Source: Sphingomonas mucosissima (lineage in GTDB: Bacteria; Pseudomonadota; Alphaproteobacteria; Sphingomonadales; Sphingomonadaceae). From it: a DNA stretch of 64,000 nucleotides. Where the stretch lies: assembly GCF_002197665.1 (NCBI RefSeq), contig NZ_NBBJ01000001.1, forward strand, positions 1,426,001-1,490,000. Direction: 5' to 3'. Position numbers and translations under genes: made by a program. Below the pieces are notes generated by a model. It saw only the letters and a list, made by a program, of their open reading frames with translations, made no database searches and had not been told where the DNA came from. Positions 12,450 to 21,291 of the stretch are shown here, in pieces (the stretch's first letter is position 1; each line of letters starts with the position of its first letter).

Positions 12450-13973
12450 ATGAACGCATTCGGGCGTCGTAATAATGTGGGTTCGGGCACGCGGCCGGGG
12501 TTTGGCGTCGCTCGTCCGATGCAGGGCGGCACGCCGCGCCCTGATCACGGCGGTGAGCAGTTTCCCTCGCTTGATTCGCTGCCGATGCCCGGTGAAACGG
12601 CGGCTCCGGACAATTTCGGTACCATGCCGATCATGCAGCAGGACGCGATGCAGCGCCTTGCCGATCGCCAGGCAGCATCGGGCGAAGCCGGCAACAGCCG
12701 TGTCGAGGGGTTCGAGGCCTCGATCCACAAGATCAAGGAGCAGGTGCTGCCGCGCCTTCTCGAACGGGTCGACCCCGAAGCCGCCGCCACCTTGGGCAAA
12801 GACGAGCTCGCCGAGGAATTTCGCCCGATCATCGGCGAAGTGCTCGCCGAGCTGAAGCTGACGCTCAACCGCCGCGAGCAATTCGCGCTGGAAAAGGTGC
12901 TGGTGGACGAGCTGCTCGGCCTCGGCCCGCTCGAGGAGTTGCTGGCCGATCCGGAAATCTCGGACATCATGGTCAACGGCCCCGACCAGACCTTCATCGA
13001 AAAAAAGGGCAAGCTTCAGCTCGCGCACATCCAGTTCCGCGACGAGGAGCATCTGTTCCAGATCGCGCAGCGCATCTGCAACTCGGTCGGCCGCCGTGTC
13101 GATCAGACCACACCGCTCGCCGACGCCCGCCTGAAGGACGGCAGCCGCGTCAACGTGATCGTGCCGCCGCTCAGCTTGCGCGGCACCGCCATCTCGATCC
13201 GTAAGTTTTCCGCCAAGCCCATCACGCTCGACATGATGGCAGGCTTCGGCAGCATGTCGCCGAAGATGGCGACGGCGCTGAAGATCGCCGGCGCTTGCCG
13301 CTTCAACATCGTCATTTCGGGCGGCACTGGCTCGGGCAAGACGACGATGCTGAACGCCTTGTCCAAGATGATCGACCCGGGCGAGCGCGTGCTGACGATC
13401 GAGGACGCGGCCGAACTTCGCCTGCAGCAGCCGCACTGGCTGCCGCTCGAAACCCGCCCCGCGAACCTCGAAGGCCAGGGCGAGATCAGCATCCGCGATC
13501 TCGTGAAGAACGCCCTGCGTATGCGCCCGGATCGCATCATCCTGGGCGAAATCCGCGGCGCCGAATGTTTCGACATGCTCTCGGCGATGAACACCGGCCA
13601 CGACGGCTCGATGTGTACGCTCCACTCCAACTCCCCGCGCGAGGCGCTGGCGCGTATGGAGAACATGGTGATGATGTCGGACATCAAGGTGCCCAAGGAA
13701 GCGATCAGCCGCCAGATCGCCGATTCGGTCGACATGATCATTCAGGTGAAGCGCCTGCGCGATGGCTCGCGCCGCGTGACCAACGTCACCGAAGTGATCG
13801 GCATGGAAGGCCCCGTTATCGTGACGCAGGAGCTCTTCAAGTTCGAATATCTGGATGAGAGCGCCGACGGCAAGATCATCGGCGAATATCGCGCGATGGG
13901 CCTTCGTCCCTACACAATCGACAAGGCCAAGCAGTTCGGCTTCGATCAGGCGTTTCTGGAAGCGTGTCTCTGA
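12450..13973 (+). CDS. cpaF: CpaF/TadA-type secretion ATPase (orphan)
   Basis: This hexameric ATPase of the type IVc (Flp/Tad) pilus or related type II/IV secretion systems has about 507 residues. Domains in order: a low-complexity N-terminus (to about 75), an N-terminal PulE/VirB11-like domain with LGPLEELLADPEISDIMVNG, and the ATPase core. The core has Walker A GGTGSGKTT, the aspartate box LTIEDAAEL, Walker B RIILGEIRGAE and the His box NTGHDGSMCTLHSN. An alternative GTG start at 12423 would add nine residues. No cpaB, cpaC, cpaE or tadBC gene is adjacent, so its partners must be encoded elsewhere. Confidence 0.93.
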   Translation: MNAFGRRNNVGSGTRPGFGVARPMQGGTPRPDHGGEQFPSLDSLPMPGETAAPDNFGTMPIMQQDAMQRLADRQAASGEAGNSRVEGFEASIHKIKEQVLPRLLERVDPEAAATLGKDELAEEFRPIIGEVLAELKLTLNRREQFALEKVLVDELLGLGPLEELLADPEISDIMVNGPDQTFIEKKGKLQLAHIQFRDEEHLFQIAQRICNSVGRRVDQTTPLADARLKDGSRVNVIVPPLSLRGTAISIRKFSAKPITLDMMAGFGSMSPKMATALKIAGACRFNIVISGGTGSGKTTMLNALSKMIDPGERVLTIEDAAELRLQQPHWLPLETRPANLEGQGEISIRDLVKNALRMRPDRIILGEIRGAECFDMLSAMNTGHDGSMCTLHSNSPREALARMENMVMMSDIKVPKEAISRQIADSVDMIIQVKRLRDGSRRVTNVTEVIGMEGPVIVTQELFKFEYLDESADGKIIGEYRAMGLRPYTIDKAKQFGFDQAFLEACL

Positions 13974-13996
13974 CGCTCATCTGAGCGCCGATTGAT

Positions 13997-14021
13997 GGAG
14001 GCGGCACCGCACGCCGCCTCC
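13997..14021. other. Perfect 9-bp hairpin between convergent genes
   Basis: GGAGGCGGC (13997-14005) and GCCGCCTCC (14013-14021) form a perfect stem with a 7-nt loop between the stops of cpaF and the receptor gene on the other strand. No T run follows on either strand, so it may protect 3' ends or act as a weak bidirectional terminator; it is not a canonical rho-independent site. Confidence 0.5.
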
Positions 14022-14028
14022 GGGATCT

Positions 14029-16206
14029 TCAGAAGCTGATCCGCGCCGCCACTCGAATGTCGCGCCCGGCGAGCGGCACATAATCCTTCGTAAACGAGGC
14101 ATGCCGGCGCGCATCCACGTCAAAGATGTTGTTCGCCGACACGATCAGCGTGGTTTCGCTGTCGCGGCCGAAGGGCTTGAACGACAGGCCGGCATTCACG
14201 AGCGTGAAGTTGTCGGTCCGCGTTTCGAAGGCCGCGATCCGGTTCTGCGCCGTGACATGCTCCACCTCGACGCGCCCGCCGAAGTCGCCCATCCGGGCTG
14301 TCAGCCCACCGAGCACGCGGAGCGGCGGGATGCGCGGCACCGCGCCGCCGCCGCCGTTGGTCAGCTTTGCGTTCACATAATCCGCGACCAGCCGGCCATC
14401 CAGCTCGAACGCGCCGGTGCGGACCAGGCCCGCAGTGACTTCGGCTTCGACGCCATAATAACGCGCGCCTGCCTGGAAATACTGGAAGAGCGGCAGTTCG
14501 TCGCGCTCCAGTCCGGTCGCATTTTCATAGATGTAATCGTCGAACCAGGTCGCATAGCCGCTGACCTGGAAGTTCACCGGCCCGGTCCGGCCGCGCGCAT
14601 AGAGTTCCAGTCCCCAGCTTTTCTCCGTCTTGAAGTTGGGGTTGCCGACTTCATAGGCCTGGGTCGCGATATGCGGGCCGTTGGAGAACAATTCCTCGGC
14701 CGACGGCGCACGCACCGCGCGCGAGCCATTGATGCCGATCTTCACCTCGGGCGCGAGCACGTATGCAAAGCCGAGCGCGCCCGAAAGCGAATCAAAGGTA
14801 CGGCTGATGGCAACGGGCGCGGCATCCTCGTCCAATCCCACGCGAACCGCACCAGCGCGAACGGCGGCATGTTCGTAGCGACCGGCGAATTCGACTTCCC
14901 AATTGTCGCGGTTGATTTCCTGAAGGGTGAACAGGCCATATTGGTCCGTCACGTTGGGCGGCACGAAGGCTTCTTCGCCAACGGCCGAGAAACCGCGCGT
15001 GAAGCCCTGGAAGCCAGTGACGCCGCGCCACCCGTTGCGATCGGCCTGCACCAGTTCCAGACGCCCCTCGAAAGCTTCGGAGGTGAAGACGGTGCCCACC
15101 TCGGCCCCCTCGAACTCGGTATGCTCGTAATCCGCGAAGCCGGCGCGGACGCGGATCTTGTCCAGGAACCCGCCGTTGACGTTCACCTCGCCGCGCATGT
15201 CGGCGCGGAACTGCTTCATGGCGATCGTCACGTCGCCGTGCTCGTGGCCTTCCCCTTCATGATCGTGATCGTGGTCGTGGTCATGCTCTCCGCCATGGTG
15301 ATGGCCGGAACCGGGGCGCTCGGGCACGCCATATTTGCTGTCATAATAGCCGACGGAGAAGCCCAGGCTGCCACCGTCGTTGATCACCGCGAGGCCGGCG
15401 CCCAGCGTATAGGTTTCCGTGCCGCTGTTCGGCACGCGTCCACGCCGGTTGGCGCGCTCCGTCGCCTCGGCTGCCTCTTCGGCATGGCCTTCCTCGGCTT
15501 CCTCGGCGGCAATCGCCAGCTGCTCGCGCCGCAGGCCCGGCGCGAGTTGATAGCCGCCGATCCGCAGGTCGTCGGTCTTGCGATAGCTGCCGTCGACATG
15601 CGCCACGATCTGGTTGGACAGTGCGAGGTCAAAGCCCGCGCCGCCGCTGAGCTCGTCCGCCGCCGAGCCATAGGTGCCGATCGCGTCGACGTGATACCCC
15701 TTCTCGGGCACCGCGCGCGGTATACGGCGATCGATCACGTTCACCGCGCCGCCGATCGCCTGGCTGCCGAACAGCAGCACCGCCGGCCCACGCAGCACTT
15801 CGATCCGCTCCGCCGTCAGCGGATCGATGGTGACGCCATGGTCGGTCGAGGTATTCGAAACGTCCAGCGAGCCGAGACCATCGGTCAGCACGCGCACGCG
15901 CTCGCCCTGGAAACCGCGCAGCACGGGGCGCGACGCACCGGGGCCGAACGAGGTTGCGGACACGCCGGGCTGGCCGGTCAGCGTTTCGCCGATCTGCGGG
16001 CGAATGTCGCGCACCAGGTCGTCGCCGGTGATCACCGACTTGCCGGCGAGCAGGTTGAGATCGCGCACAAAGGGTGCGGTGATGACGATCTCCGGGTCGG
16101 AGTCGACATGGGCCGATCTGTTCGTCGCCGGCTGATTGCTCGATTGCGCATAGGCCGGCACGCTCAGAATAGCCGTGCCGGCCAGCAGGATAGCGTTTAC
16201 CTTCAC
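14029..16206 (-). CDS. TonB-dependent outer-membrane receptor, histidine-rich (ZnuD-like)
   Basis: The product is 725 residues with a signal peptide (MKVNAILLAGTAILSVPAYA). A TonB-box-like DPEIVITAPF precedes the plug domain (GKSVITGDDLVRDIRPQIGE, VLRGFQGERVRVLTDGL, ERIEVLRGPAVLLFGSQAI). A 22-strand barrel follows, ending in the C-terminal aromatic ARISF. One external loop around residues 300-325 is packed with His, Asp and Glu (HHHGGEHDHDHDHDHEGEG), and another part is Glu-rich (AEEAEEGHAEEAAEA). This pattern is typical of ZnuD-type zinc receptors and some nickel/cobalt receptors, so transition-metal uptake is inferred. It is divergent from the PilZ gene at 16327. Confidence 0.9.
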   Translation of the reverse strand: MKVNAILLAGTAILSVPAYAQSSNQPATNRSAHVDSDPEIVITAPFVRDLNLLAGKSVITGDDLVRDIRPQIGETLTGQPGVSATSFGPGASRPVLRGFQGERVRVLTDGLGSLDVSNTSTDHGVTIDPLTAERIEVLRGPAVLLFGSQAIGGAVNVIDRRIPRAVPEKGYHVDAIGTYGSAADELSGGAGFDLALSNQIVAHVDGSYRKTDDLRIGGYQLAPGLRREQLAIAAEEAEEGHAEEAAEATERANRRGRVPNSGTETYTLGAGLAVINDGGSLGFSVGYYDSKYGVPERPGSGHHHGGEHDHDHDHDHEGEGHEHGDVTIAMKQFRADMRGEVNVNGGFLDKIRVRAGFADYEHTEFEGAEVGTVFTSEAFEGRLELVQADRNGWRGVTGFQGFTRGFSAVGEEAFVPPNVTDQYGLFTLQEINRDNWEVEFAGRYEHAAVRAGAVRVGLDEDAAPVAISRTFDSLSGALGFAYVLAPEVKIGINGSRAVRAPSAEELFSNGPHIATQAYEVGNPNFKTEKSWGLELYARGRTGPVNFQVSGYATWFDDYIYENATGLERDELPLFQYFQAGARYYGVEAEVTAGLVRTGAFELDGRLVADYVNAKLTNGGGGAVPRIPPLRVLGGLTARMGDFGGRVEVEHVTAQNRIAAFETRTDNFTLVNAGLSFKPFGRDSETTLIVSANNIFDVDARRHASFTKDYVPLAGRDIRVAARISF

Positions 16207-16326
16207 GCGGAACCCCCAATGAAACCGTTGCGGCTCGACTAACGGGGACGTAATAACATCACAAGTCCTAAAATCACCTCGGTTGAGACGCTTGCAGTCC
16301 GACGGACGATCGCCAAATTAGGCGCC

Positions 16327-16746
16327 ATGACGGAAGAACTTCCTTCCAATGAGCCGCCCGCTGGCGACACGGAACCCAAACCGCGCGCGCCCCGCCACAG
16401 CGTTTTCCTAAGCGCGATCGTGGAGCATTTCGGCGCGCAGAAGACGAGCAGACACCGCGTGCGCGATCTGTCGAGCGGCGGCGTGCGCATCGATCAGGCA
16501 GGGGGCTTTCGCAAGGGCGCGACGGTGCTGGTCAGCGTCGGAGCACTGGACGCGGTCGGCGCGACGGTGGTCTGGGTAAAGGACGATCTGGCCGGCCTGG
16601 AATTCGCCGAGCCGGTCAATCCGGAAGCGGCGCGGGCGAAGGCCGCCGTCGCGCCCCCCGTCTTTCGCGGCCAGAACCGCGACGCGCCCGGGCCGACGCC
16701 GTCCGCGGGATGGATGCCGAACCTCCAAAGCCCCTACCGCCGCTGA
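16327..16746 (+). CDS. PilZ domain protein
   Basis: The 139-residue protein has the PilZ c-di-GMP-binding pattern: an arginine pair RAPRHS near the N-terminus (about 20-25) followed by the DLSSGGVRI signature ([D/N]xSxxG, about 48-56). It ends with the GATVVWVKDDLAGLEFAEPV beta strands. The N- and C-terminal tails are proline-rich and probably disordered. The first arginine motif is spaced as RxxR rather than RxxxR, so binding of c-di-GMP is likely but not certain. It is a stand-alone PilZ protein, possibly an adaptor for motility or surface behaviour. Confidence 0.82.
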   Translation: MTEELPSNEPPAGDTEPKPRAPRHSVFLSAIVEHFGAQKTSRHRVRDLSSGGVRIDQAGGFRKGATVLVSVGALDAVGATVVWVKDDLAGLEFAEPVNPEAARAKAAVAPPVFRGQNRDAPGPTPSAGWMPNLQSPYRR

Positions 16747-16866
16747 CGGCATTCTCTCCCGGCCACCCAAGTGCGCCGGCGCTCCCGTGACAGCAGCTCC
16801 AACATTTTGTCCGCAGCGCTGGGGCGATTTCGCGGGAGGCGCGTTTCACGGGAAACGGCAGGGAGA

Positions 16867-17229
16867 ATGGCGGTGACTGAAGATCGCGACGAGCAGATCA
16901 GGCAGCGGGCATACCGGATTTGGCAGGAAGAAGGTGAACCGGAGGGGCGCGAACAGGATCACTGGTCACGCGCTCAGGCGGAGCTGGGTGACGCGCCCAC
17001 CGGCGGCGACGACGAACTCATCCCCGGCAGCGGCGACGATCTGCCGTTCGGCGAGCCCGAGGACACCGGGGTTGCCGACGCATCGCTCGGCGCGGACGCC
17101 GGCGCCTCTGACGCAACCGTGGGCTCCGAGACGCCCGACACCAGCGGCATTGCCGCGGCGGCCGGCGTGCCCATCGCGCCTGCCCCTCAGGGCCGCAAGG
17201 GCAAAGGGACCACCAGCGGCGCAAACTGA
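16867..17229 (+). CDS. DUF2934 domain protein
   Basis: The 120-residue protein starts at ATG 16867 behind a GGCAGGGAGA ribosome-binding stretch. Residues 7-40 (EQIRQRAYRIWQEEGEPEGR, then EQDHWSRAQAEL) match DUF2934, a short helical motif common in alphaproteobacteria. The remainder is an acidic, Gly/Asp/Ala-rich low-complexity stretch ending in the basic GRKGKGTTSG. No enzymatic function is known for the family. It lies between pilZ and the trehalose operon and is probably its own transcript. Confidence 0.8.
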   Translation: MAVTEDRDEQIRQRAYRIWQEEGEPEGREQDHWSRAQAELGDAPTGGDDELIPGSGDDLPFGEPEDTGVADASLGADAGASDATVGSETPDTSGIAAAAGVPIAPAPQGRKGKGTTSGAN

Positions 17230-17311
17230 GCACGCACCGCGGCGACACACACTTCCCATTACGGCGGGGACGGCCGCCCCACCCCCGCCGCTATCGTAGC
17301 GAGGCCATTGC

Positions 17312-19414
17312 TTGCCCTTCACCGTTGACCGGCTTCAGCCGGGCGTGCCCTATCCGCTCGGCGCCACCTTTGATGGCCTTGGCGTCAATTTCGCTGTCTT
17401 CTCCGCTAATGCCGATGCGATCGAGCTTTGCCTGTTCGATCCCGCCGGCAAGCGCGAGCTCAAGCGTTTCTGGCTGCCGGAATGCACCGACGAGGTGTTC
17501 CACGGCTATCTCCCGGATGTCGAGCCCGGCCTCCTCTACGGCTATCGCGCGCACGGCCGCTACGAGCCGGAGGCGGGGCACCGCTTCAATCCCAACAAGC
17601 TGCTGCTCGATCCCTATGCCCGCAAGCTGCACGGCCAGATCCGCTGGACCGATGCGCTCCACGGCTATCGCATCGGCGCGCGGCGCGAGGACTTGAGCTT
17701 CGACAAGCGCGACAGCGCCGCCGCGATGCCAAAAGCCGTGGTGGTCGACGATCATTGGGACTGGTCGCGCGATCGCCGCCCGAACACGCCCTGGTCGGAA
17801 ACGGTGATCTATGAGGCGCACGCCAAGGGGCTGACCAAGCTGATGGAGGAAGTGCCGGCGCGCGAACGCGGCACTTATGCCGCGCTCGGCCACCCCGCGG
17901 TGATCCGCCACCTCCAGCGCATCGGCGTGACCGCGATCGAGCTGCTCCCGATCCAGGCCTTCACGCAGGATCGCTTCCTGCAGGAAAAGGGCCTGCGCAA
18001 TTACTGGGGCTACAACACGCTCGGCTTCTTCGCGCCCGAACAATCCTACATGTCGACACAGCATCAGGACGAGCTGCGCCGCGCCGTGCACCGCCTTCAC
18101 AATGCCGGCATCGAAGTGATCATGGACGTGGTGTACAACCACACCTGCGAAGGCTCGGAGAAAGGCCCGACGCTGTCGTGGCGCGGGCTCGACAATGCCA
18201 GCTACTACCGCCTCGTGCAGGACAATCCGCGCTACACGATCAACGACACCGGCACCGGCAACACGCTCAACATGAGCAAGGCCCGCGTGATCCAGATGGT
18301 CGCGGATAGCTTGCGCTATTGGGCCACCAGCTTCGGCATCGACGGCTTCCGCTTCGATCTCGGCCTCACGCTCGGGCGCGAGGCGACCGGTTTCGATCCC
18401 GGCGCCGCCTTCTTCGATGTCGTCCGCCAGGATCCTGTGCTCAGCCAGCTGAAACTGATCGCCGAGCCGTGGGATGTCGGCCCCGGCGGCTATCAGCTTG
18501 GCAACTTCCCGCCCGGTTTCGCCGAATGGAACGACAAATATCGCGACACGGTGCGCAGCTATTGGAAGGGCGACTCCGGCAAGCGCGCTGATCTTGCCGC
18601 CCGCCTGTCCGGCTCGGGCGACCTGTTCGATCGCCGCGCGCGCCGCCCGTGGGCCAGCGTCAACTTCCTCGTCGCGCACGACGGCTTCACCCTCGCCGAC
18701 ACGGTCATGTACGAGGATCGGCACAACGAGGCCAATGGCGAGGACAATCGCGACGGCCATGACAACAACCATTCGCGCAACTGGGGCGCCGAAGGCCCCA
18801 CCGACGATCCGGCGATCAACGACGCCCGCGGCCGCGTCATGCGCTCGATGATGACGACGCTGCTCGCCTCGCTTGGCACGCCCATGCTGGTCGCCGGGGA
18901 CGAATTCGGCCGCACGCAGGGCGGCAACAACAACGCTTATTGCCAGGATAACGAGATCAGCTGGCTCGACTGGCAAGCCGCGTCGACCGACGAGAGCCAG
19001 CAGCAGATCGACTTCACCGCCCGGCTGACCGAGCTCCGCCGCCGTTTTGCCGTGCTGCGTGCGCCGACGTTCCTTTACGGCCAGAACTCCCCCGGCCACG
19101 GCGTCAACGATGTCGAATGGTGGGATGAGCGTGGCGAGCGGCTCAGCGACGAGGATTGGCAGAATCCCGAAGGCCGCGCGCTGATGATGCGCCGCGCCGC
19201 GATGAACGAGGCCGGCGAAGTCGAGGCGGTATCGCTGCTCCTCAACGCCAGCAGCGAGCCGATCACCTTCCGCCTGCCCCTGCCCGACACCCGCCGCACT
19301 GTGTTGATCGACAGCGCCAAGCCCGATCAGGGGGAGCTGGAGATCGAGAACGAATATGAAGTAGCGCCGCAAGGTGCCGTGCTCCTGCGATGGACCAGCG
19401 CATGGGACGCGTGA
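17312..19414 (+). CDS. glgX: Glycogen debranching enzyme GlgX
   Basis: This 700-residue GH13 isoamylase-type enzyme hydrolyses alpha-1,6 branches of phosphorylase-limit glycogen, releasing maltooligosaccharides. An N-terminal CBM48 domain (PYPLGATFDGLGVNFAVFSA) precedes the barrel, where DVVYNHTCEGS, DGFRFDLGLTLGRE (nucleophile Asp), AEPWDVGPGGYQLGNFP (acid Glu) and VAHDGFTLAD (third carboxylate) are visible. The start is a TTG at 17312, chosen from the conserved N-terminus. Its 3' end overlaps treZ by 25 nt. It is the first gene of glgX-treZ-malQ-treY. Confidence 0.95.
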   Translation: MPFTVDRLQPGVPYPLGATFDGLGVNFAVFSANADAIELCLFDPAGKRELKRFWLPECTDEVFHGYLPDVEPGLLYGYRAHGRYEPEAGHRFNPNKLLLDPYARKLHGQIRWTDALHGYRIGARREDLSFDKRDSAAAMPKAVVVDDHWDWSRDRRPNTPWSETVIYEAHAKGLTKLMEEVPARERGTYAALGHPAVIRHLQRIGVTAIELLPIQAFTQDRFLQEKGLRNYWGYNTLGFFAPEQSYMSTQHQDELRRAVHRLHNAGIEVIMDVVYNHTCEGSEKGPTLSWRGLDNASYYRLVQDNPRYTINDTGTGNTLNMSKARVIQMVADSLRYWATSFGIDGFRFDLGLTLGREATGFDPGAAFFDVVRQDPVLSQLKLIAEPWDVGPGGYQLGNFPPGFAEWNDKYRDTVRSYWKGDSGKRADLAARLSGSGDLFDRRARRPWASVNFLVAHDGFTLADTVMYEDRHNEANGEDNRDGHDNNHSRNWGAEGPTDDPAINDARGRVMRSMMTTLLASLGTPMLVAGDEFGRTQGGNNNAYCQDNEISWLDWQAASTDESQQQIDFTARLTELRRRFAVLRAPTFLYGQNSPGHGVNDVEWWDERGERLSDEDWQNPEGRALMMRRAAMNEAGEVEAVSLLLNASSEPITFRLPLPDTRRTVLIDSAKPDQGELEIENEYEVAPQGAVLLRWTSAWDA

Positions 19415-21291
19415 CCGGCTGGGGCCCCGAGACGCTCGCTGACGGGACCACGCGCTTCTCCCTCTGGGCGCCGAATGCCGACGCGGTGATGCTGGAATGC
19501 GGTGGCGCCGATGCCCCGATGCGCCCGGCGGGGGACGGCTGGTTCGTCGCCGAACAGCCCGTCGGCGCCGGCACCCGCTACCGCTTCAGGATCGGCGACA
19601 CCGCCGTTCCGGATCCCGCCTCTCGCCGGCAAGACGGCGGCGTTCACGGCTACAGCGTGGTGCCCGACCATACCTATGACTGGCGAACGGTCGATTGGCG
19701 TGGCCGCCCCTGGCACGAGATGGTCTTCATGGAGCTGCACGCCGGCATCCTCGGCGGCTTCAGCGGCGTTCTCCAGCGTCTTCCCGCGATCGCCGCGCTC
19801 GGCGTCACCGCGATCCAGCTGATGCCGATCAACGCCTTCGCTGGCGACCGCGGCTGGGGCTATGATGGCGTGCTGCCCTATGCCGTGCACGAGGCCTATG
19901 GCTCCCCCGACGAGCTGCGCGCGCTCATCGATGCGGCGCACGAACTCGGGCTCAGCGTCTTCCTCGACGTGGTGTACAATCACTTCGGGCCCGAGGGTAA
20001 TTACCTCGGGCTTTACGCCGACCGCTTCTTTCACCGCGATGTGGCGACGCCGTGGGGCGGTGCAGTCGCCGTGGACGAGCCGCCCGTCGCGCGCTTCTTC
20101 ATCGACAACGCGCTGATGTGGCTGCGCGACTATCGCTTCGATGGCCTGCGCTTCGATGCCGTCCACGCGATCGACAACCCGGTTTTCCTCGACACCATGG
20201 CCGCCGAAATCCGCGCCACGCTGCCGGATCGCCACGTCCATCTCGTGCTCGAAAACGAGGCCAACGACGCGGACCGCGTGCGCCCAGGCGCCTATGACGC
20301 GCAGTGGAACGACGATTTCCACAACGTCCTCCACGTGCTCCTCACCGGAGAAACCAGCGCCTATTACGGTGATTTCGCTGAAAAGCCCGCCGAGCGCCTG
20401 GCCCGCTGCCTCTCCGAAGGCTTCATCTACCAGGGCGACCCCTCGCCCAACCACGACGGCAGACCGCGCGGCACCCCCAGCGGGCACTTGCCGCCAACCC
20501 GGTTCGTCAGCTTTCTCCAGAACCATGATCAGGTCGGCAATCGCGCGCTGGGCGAGCGCCTGACGCTGCTCGCCGATCCGGCCAAGCTGCGGGCTGCCAC
20601 CGCGCTGATGTTGCTCGCCCCGCAGATCCCGATGCTGTTCATGGGCGAGGAGGAAGGAAGCGAGAGCCCCTTCCTGTTCTTCACCGATTTCCACGACGAG
20701 CTTGCCGATGCGGTGCGCGAAGGCCGGCGCCGGGAATTCTCCAAGTTCGCCGCCTTCGCCGACGAGAAAGCCCGCGCAGCGATCCCCGATCCCAACGCGG
20801 CCAGCACCTTTGACGCCTCCGTCCCGCGCCCCGGCCCCGATGCCCCGGCATGGCGGGCCTTCTACCGCGACCTGCTCCGCCTGCGCCGCCTGCACATCGT
20901 TCCGCGGCTGACCAAAGCCCCCGCGCCACTCCCGGACGGGTCCGAATCCTTCCCGGACGCCTCTGCTTCCCTCACCGGCGAAGATCGGGCAGCCTCATCC
21001 GGTATGGCGGCTCCCATGACGACCTCAGCGCCCCAGGGCGGAAGCCTCGAAAGCCTCGGTGCGGAGGCCACCGGCACCGCGGCAGTCACCGCCCGCTGGC
21101 GGCTCAACGACGGCGCCATTCTCACGATGGCGGTGGACCTATCCGAAGCGCCGGCACCACTTCCAGCACCACCCTTCCAGGCTGAGCAGCGCGCCGGGGA
21201 CCCGCAACCCGCCACCGACGCAACACAGGGCGGAGGACGCCCCGGCATCCTGTTCACCACCGACAATCGCTTCATCGCGTGGATCGAGTGA
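19390..21291 (+). CDS. treZ: Malto-oligosyltrehalose trehalohydrolase
   Basis: This GH13 enzyme of 633 residues releases trehalose from maltooligosyl-trehalose made by TreY. Visible motifs are the CBM48-like N-terminus (WGPETLADGTTRFSLWAPNA), DVVYNHFGPEGNYL, GLRFDAVHAI (nucleophile Asp), VLENEANDA (acid Glu) and FLQNHDQVGNRA. The start may be ATG 19390 or ATG 19402. Between the last conserved helix (LHIVPRLTKAPAPL) and the C-terminal beta domain (VTARWRLNDGAILTMAVDL) lies an unusual Ser/Ala/Gly-rich segment of about 45 residues. The tail is also Pro/Gly-rich. Confidence 0.94.
   Translation: MDQRMGRVTGWGPETLADGTTRFSLWAPNADAVMLECGGADAPMRPAGDGWFVAEQPVGAGTRYRFRIGDTAVPDPASRRQDGGVHGYSVVPDHTYDWRTVDWRGRPWHEMVFMELHAGILGGFSGVLQRLPAIAALGVTAIQLMPINAFAGDRGWGYDGVLPYAVHEAYGSPDELRALIDAAHELGLSVFLDVVYNHFGPEGNYLGLYADRFFHRDVATPWGGAVAVDEPPVARFFIDNALMWLRDYRFDGLRFDAVHAIDNPVFLDTMAAEIRATLPDRHVHLVLENEANDADRVRPGAYDAQWNDDFHNVLHVLLTGETSAYYGDFAEKPAERLARCLSEGFIYQGDPSPNHDGRPRGTPSGHLPPTRFVSFLQNHDQVGNRALGERLTLLADPAKLRAATALMLLAPQIPMLFMGEEEGSESPFLFFTDFHDELADAVREGRRREFSKFAAFADEKARAAIPDPNAASTFDASVPRPGPDAPAWRAFYRDLLRLRRLHIVPRLTKAPAPLPDGSESFPDASASLTGEDRAASSGMAAPMTTSAPQGGSLESLGAEATGTAAVTARWRLNDGAILTMAVDLSEAPAPLPAPPFQAEQRAGDPQPATDATQGGGRPGILFTTDNRFIAWIE

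Noticed and set aside
13997..14021. Rho-independent terminator after cpaF
   Set aside because: The stem is perfect but neither strand has a following T run; recorded only as a hairpin.
17291..20895. Very long minus-strand frames opposite glgX and treZ
   Set aside because: The translations lack any family motif, while the plus strand shows complete GH13 catalytic sites.
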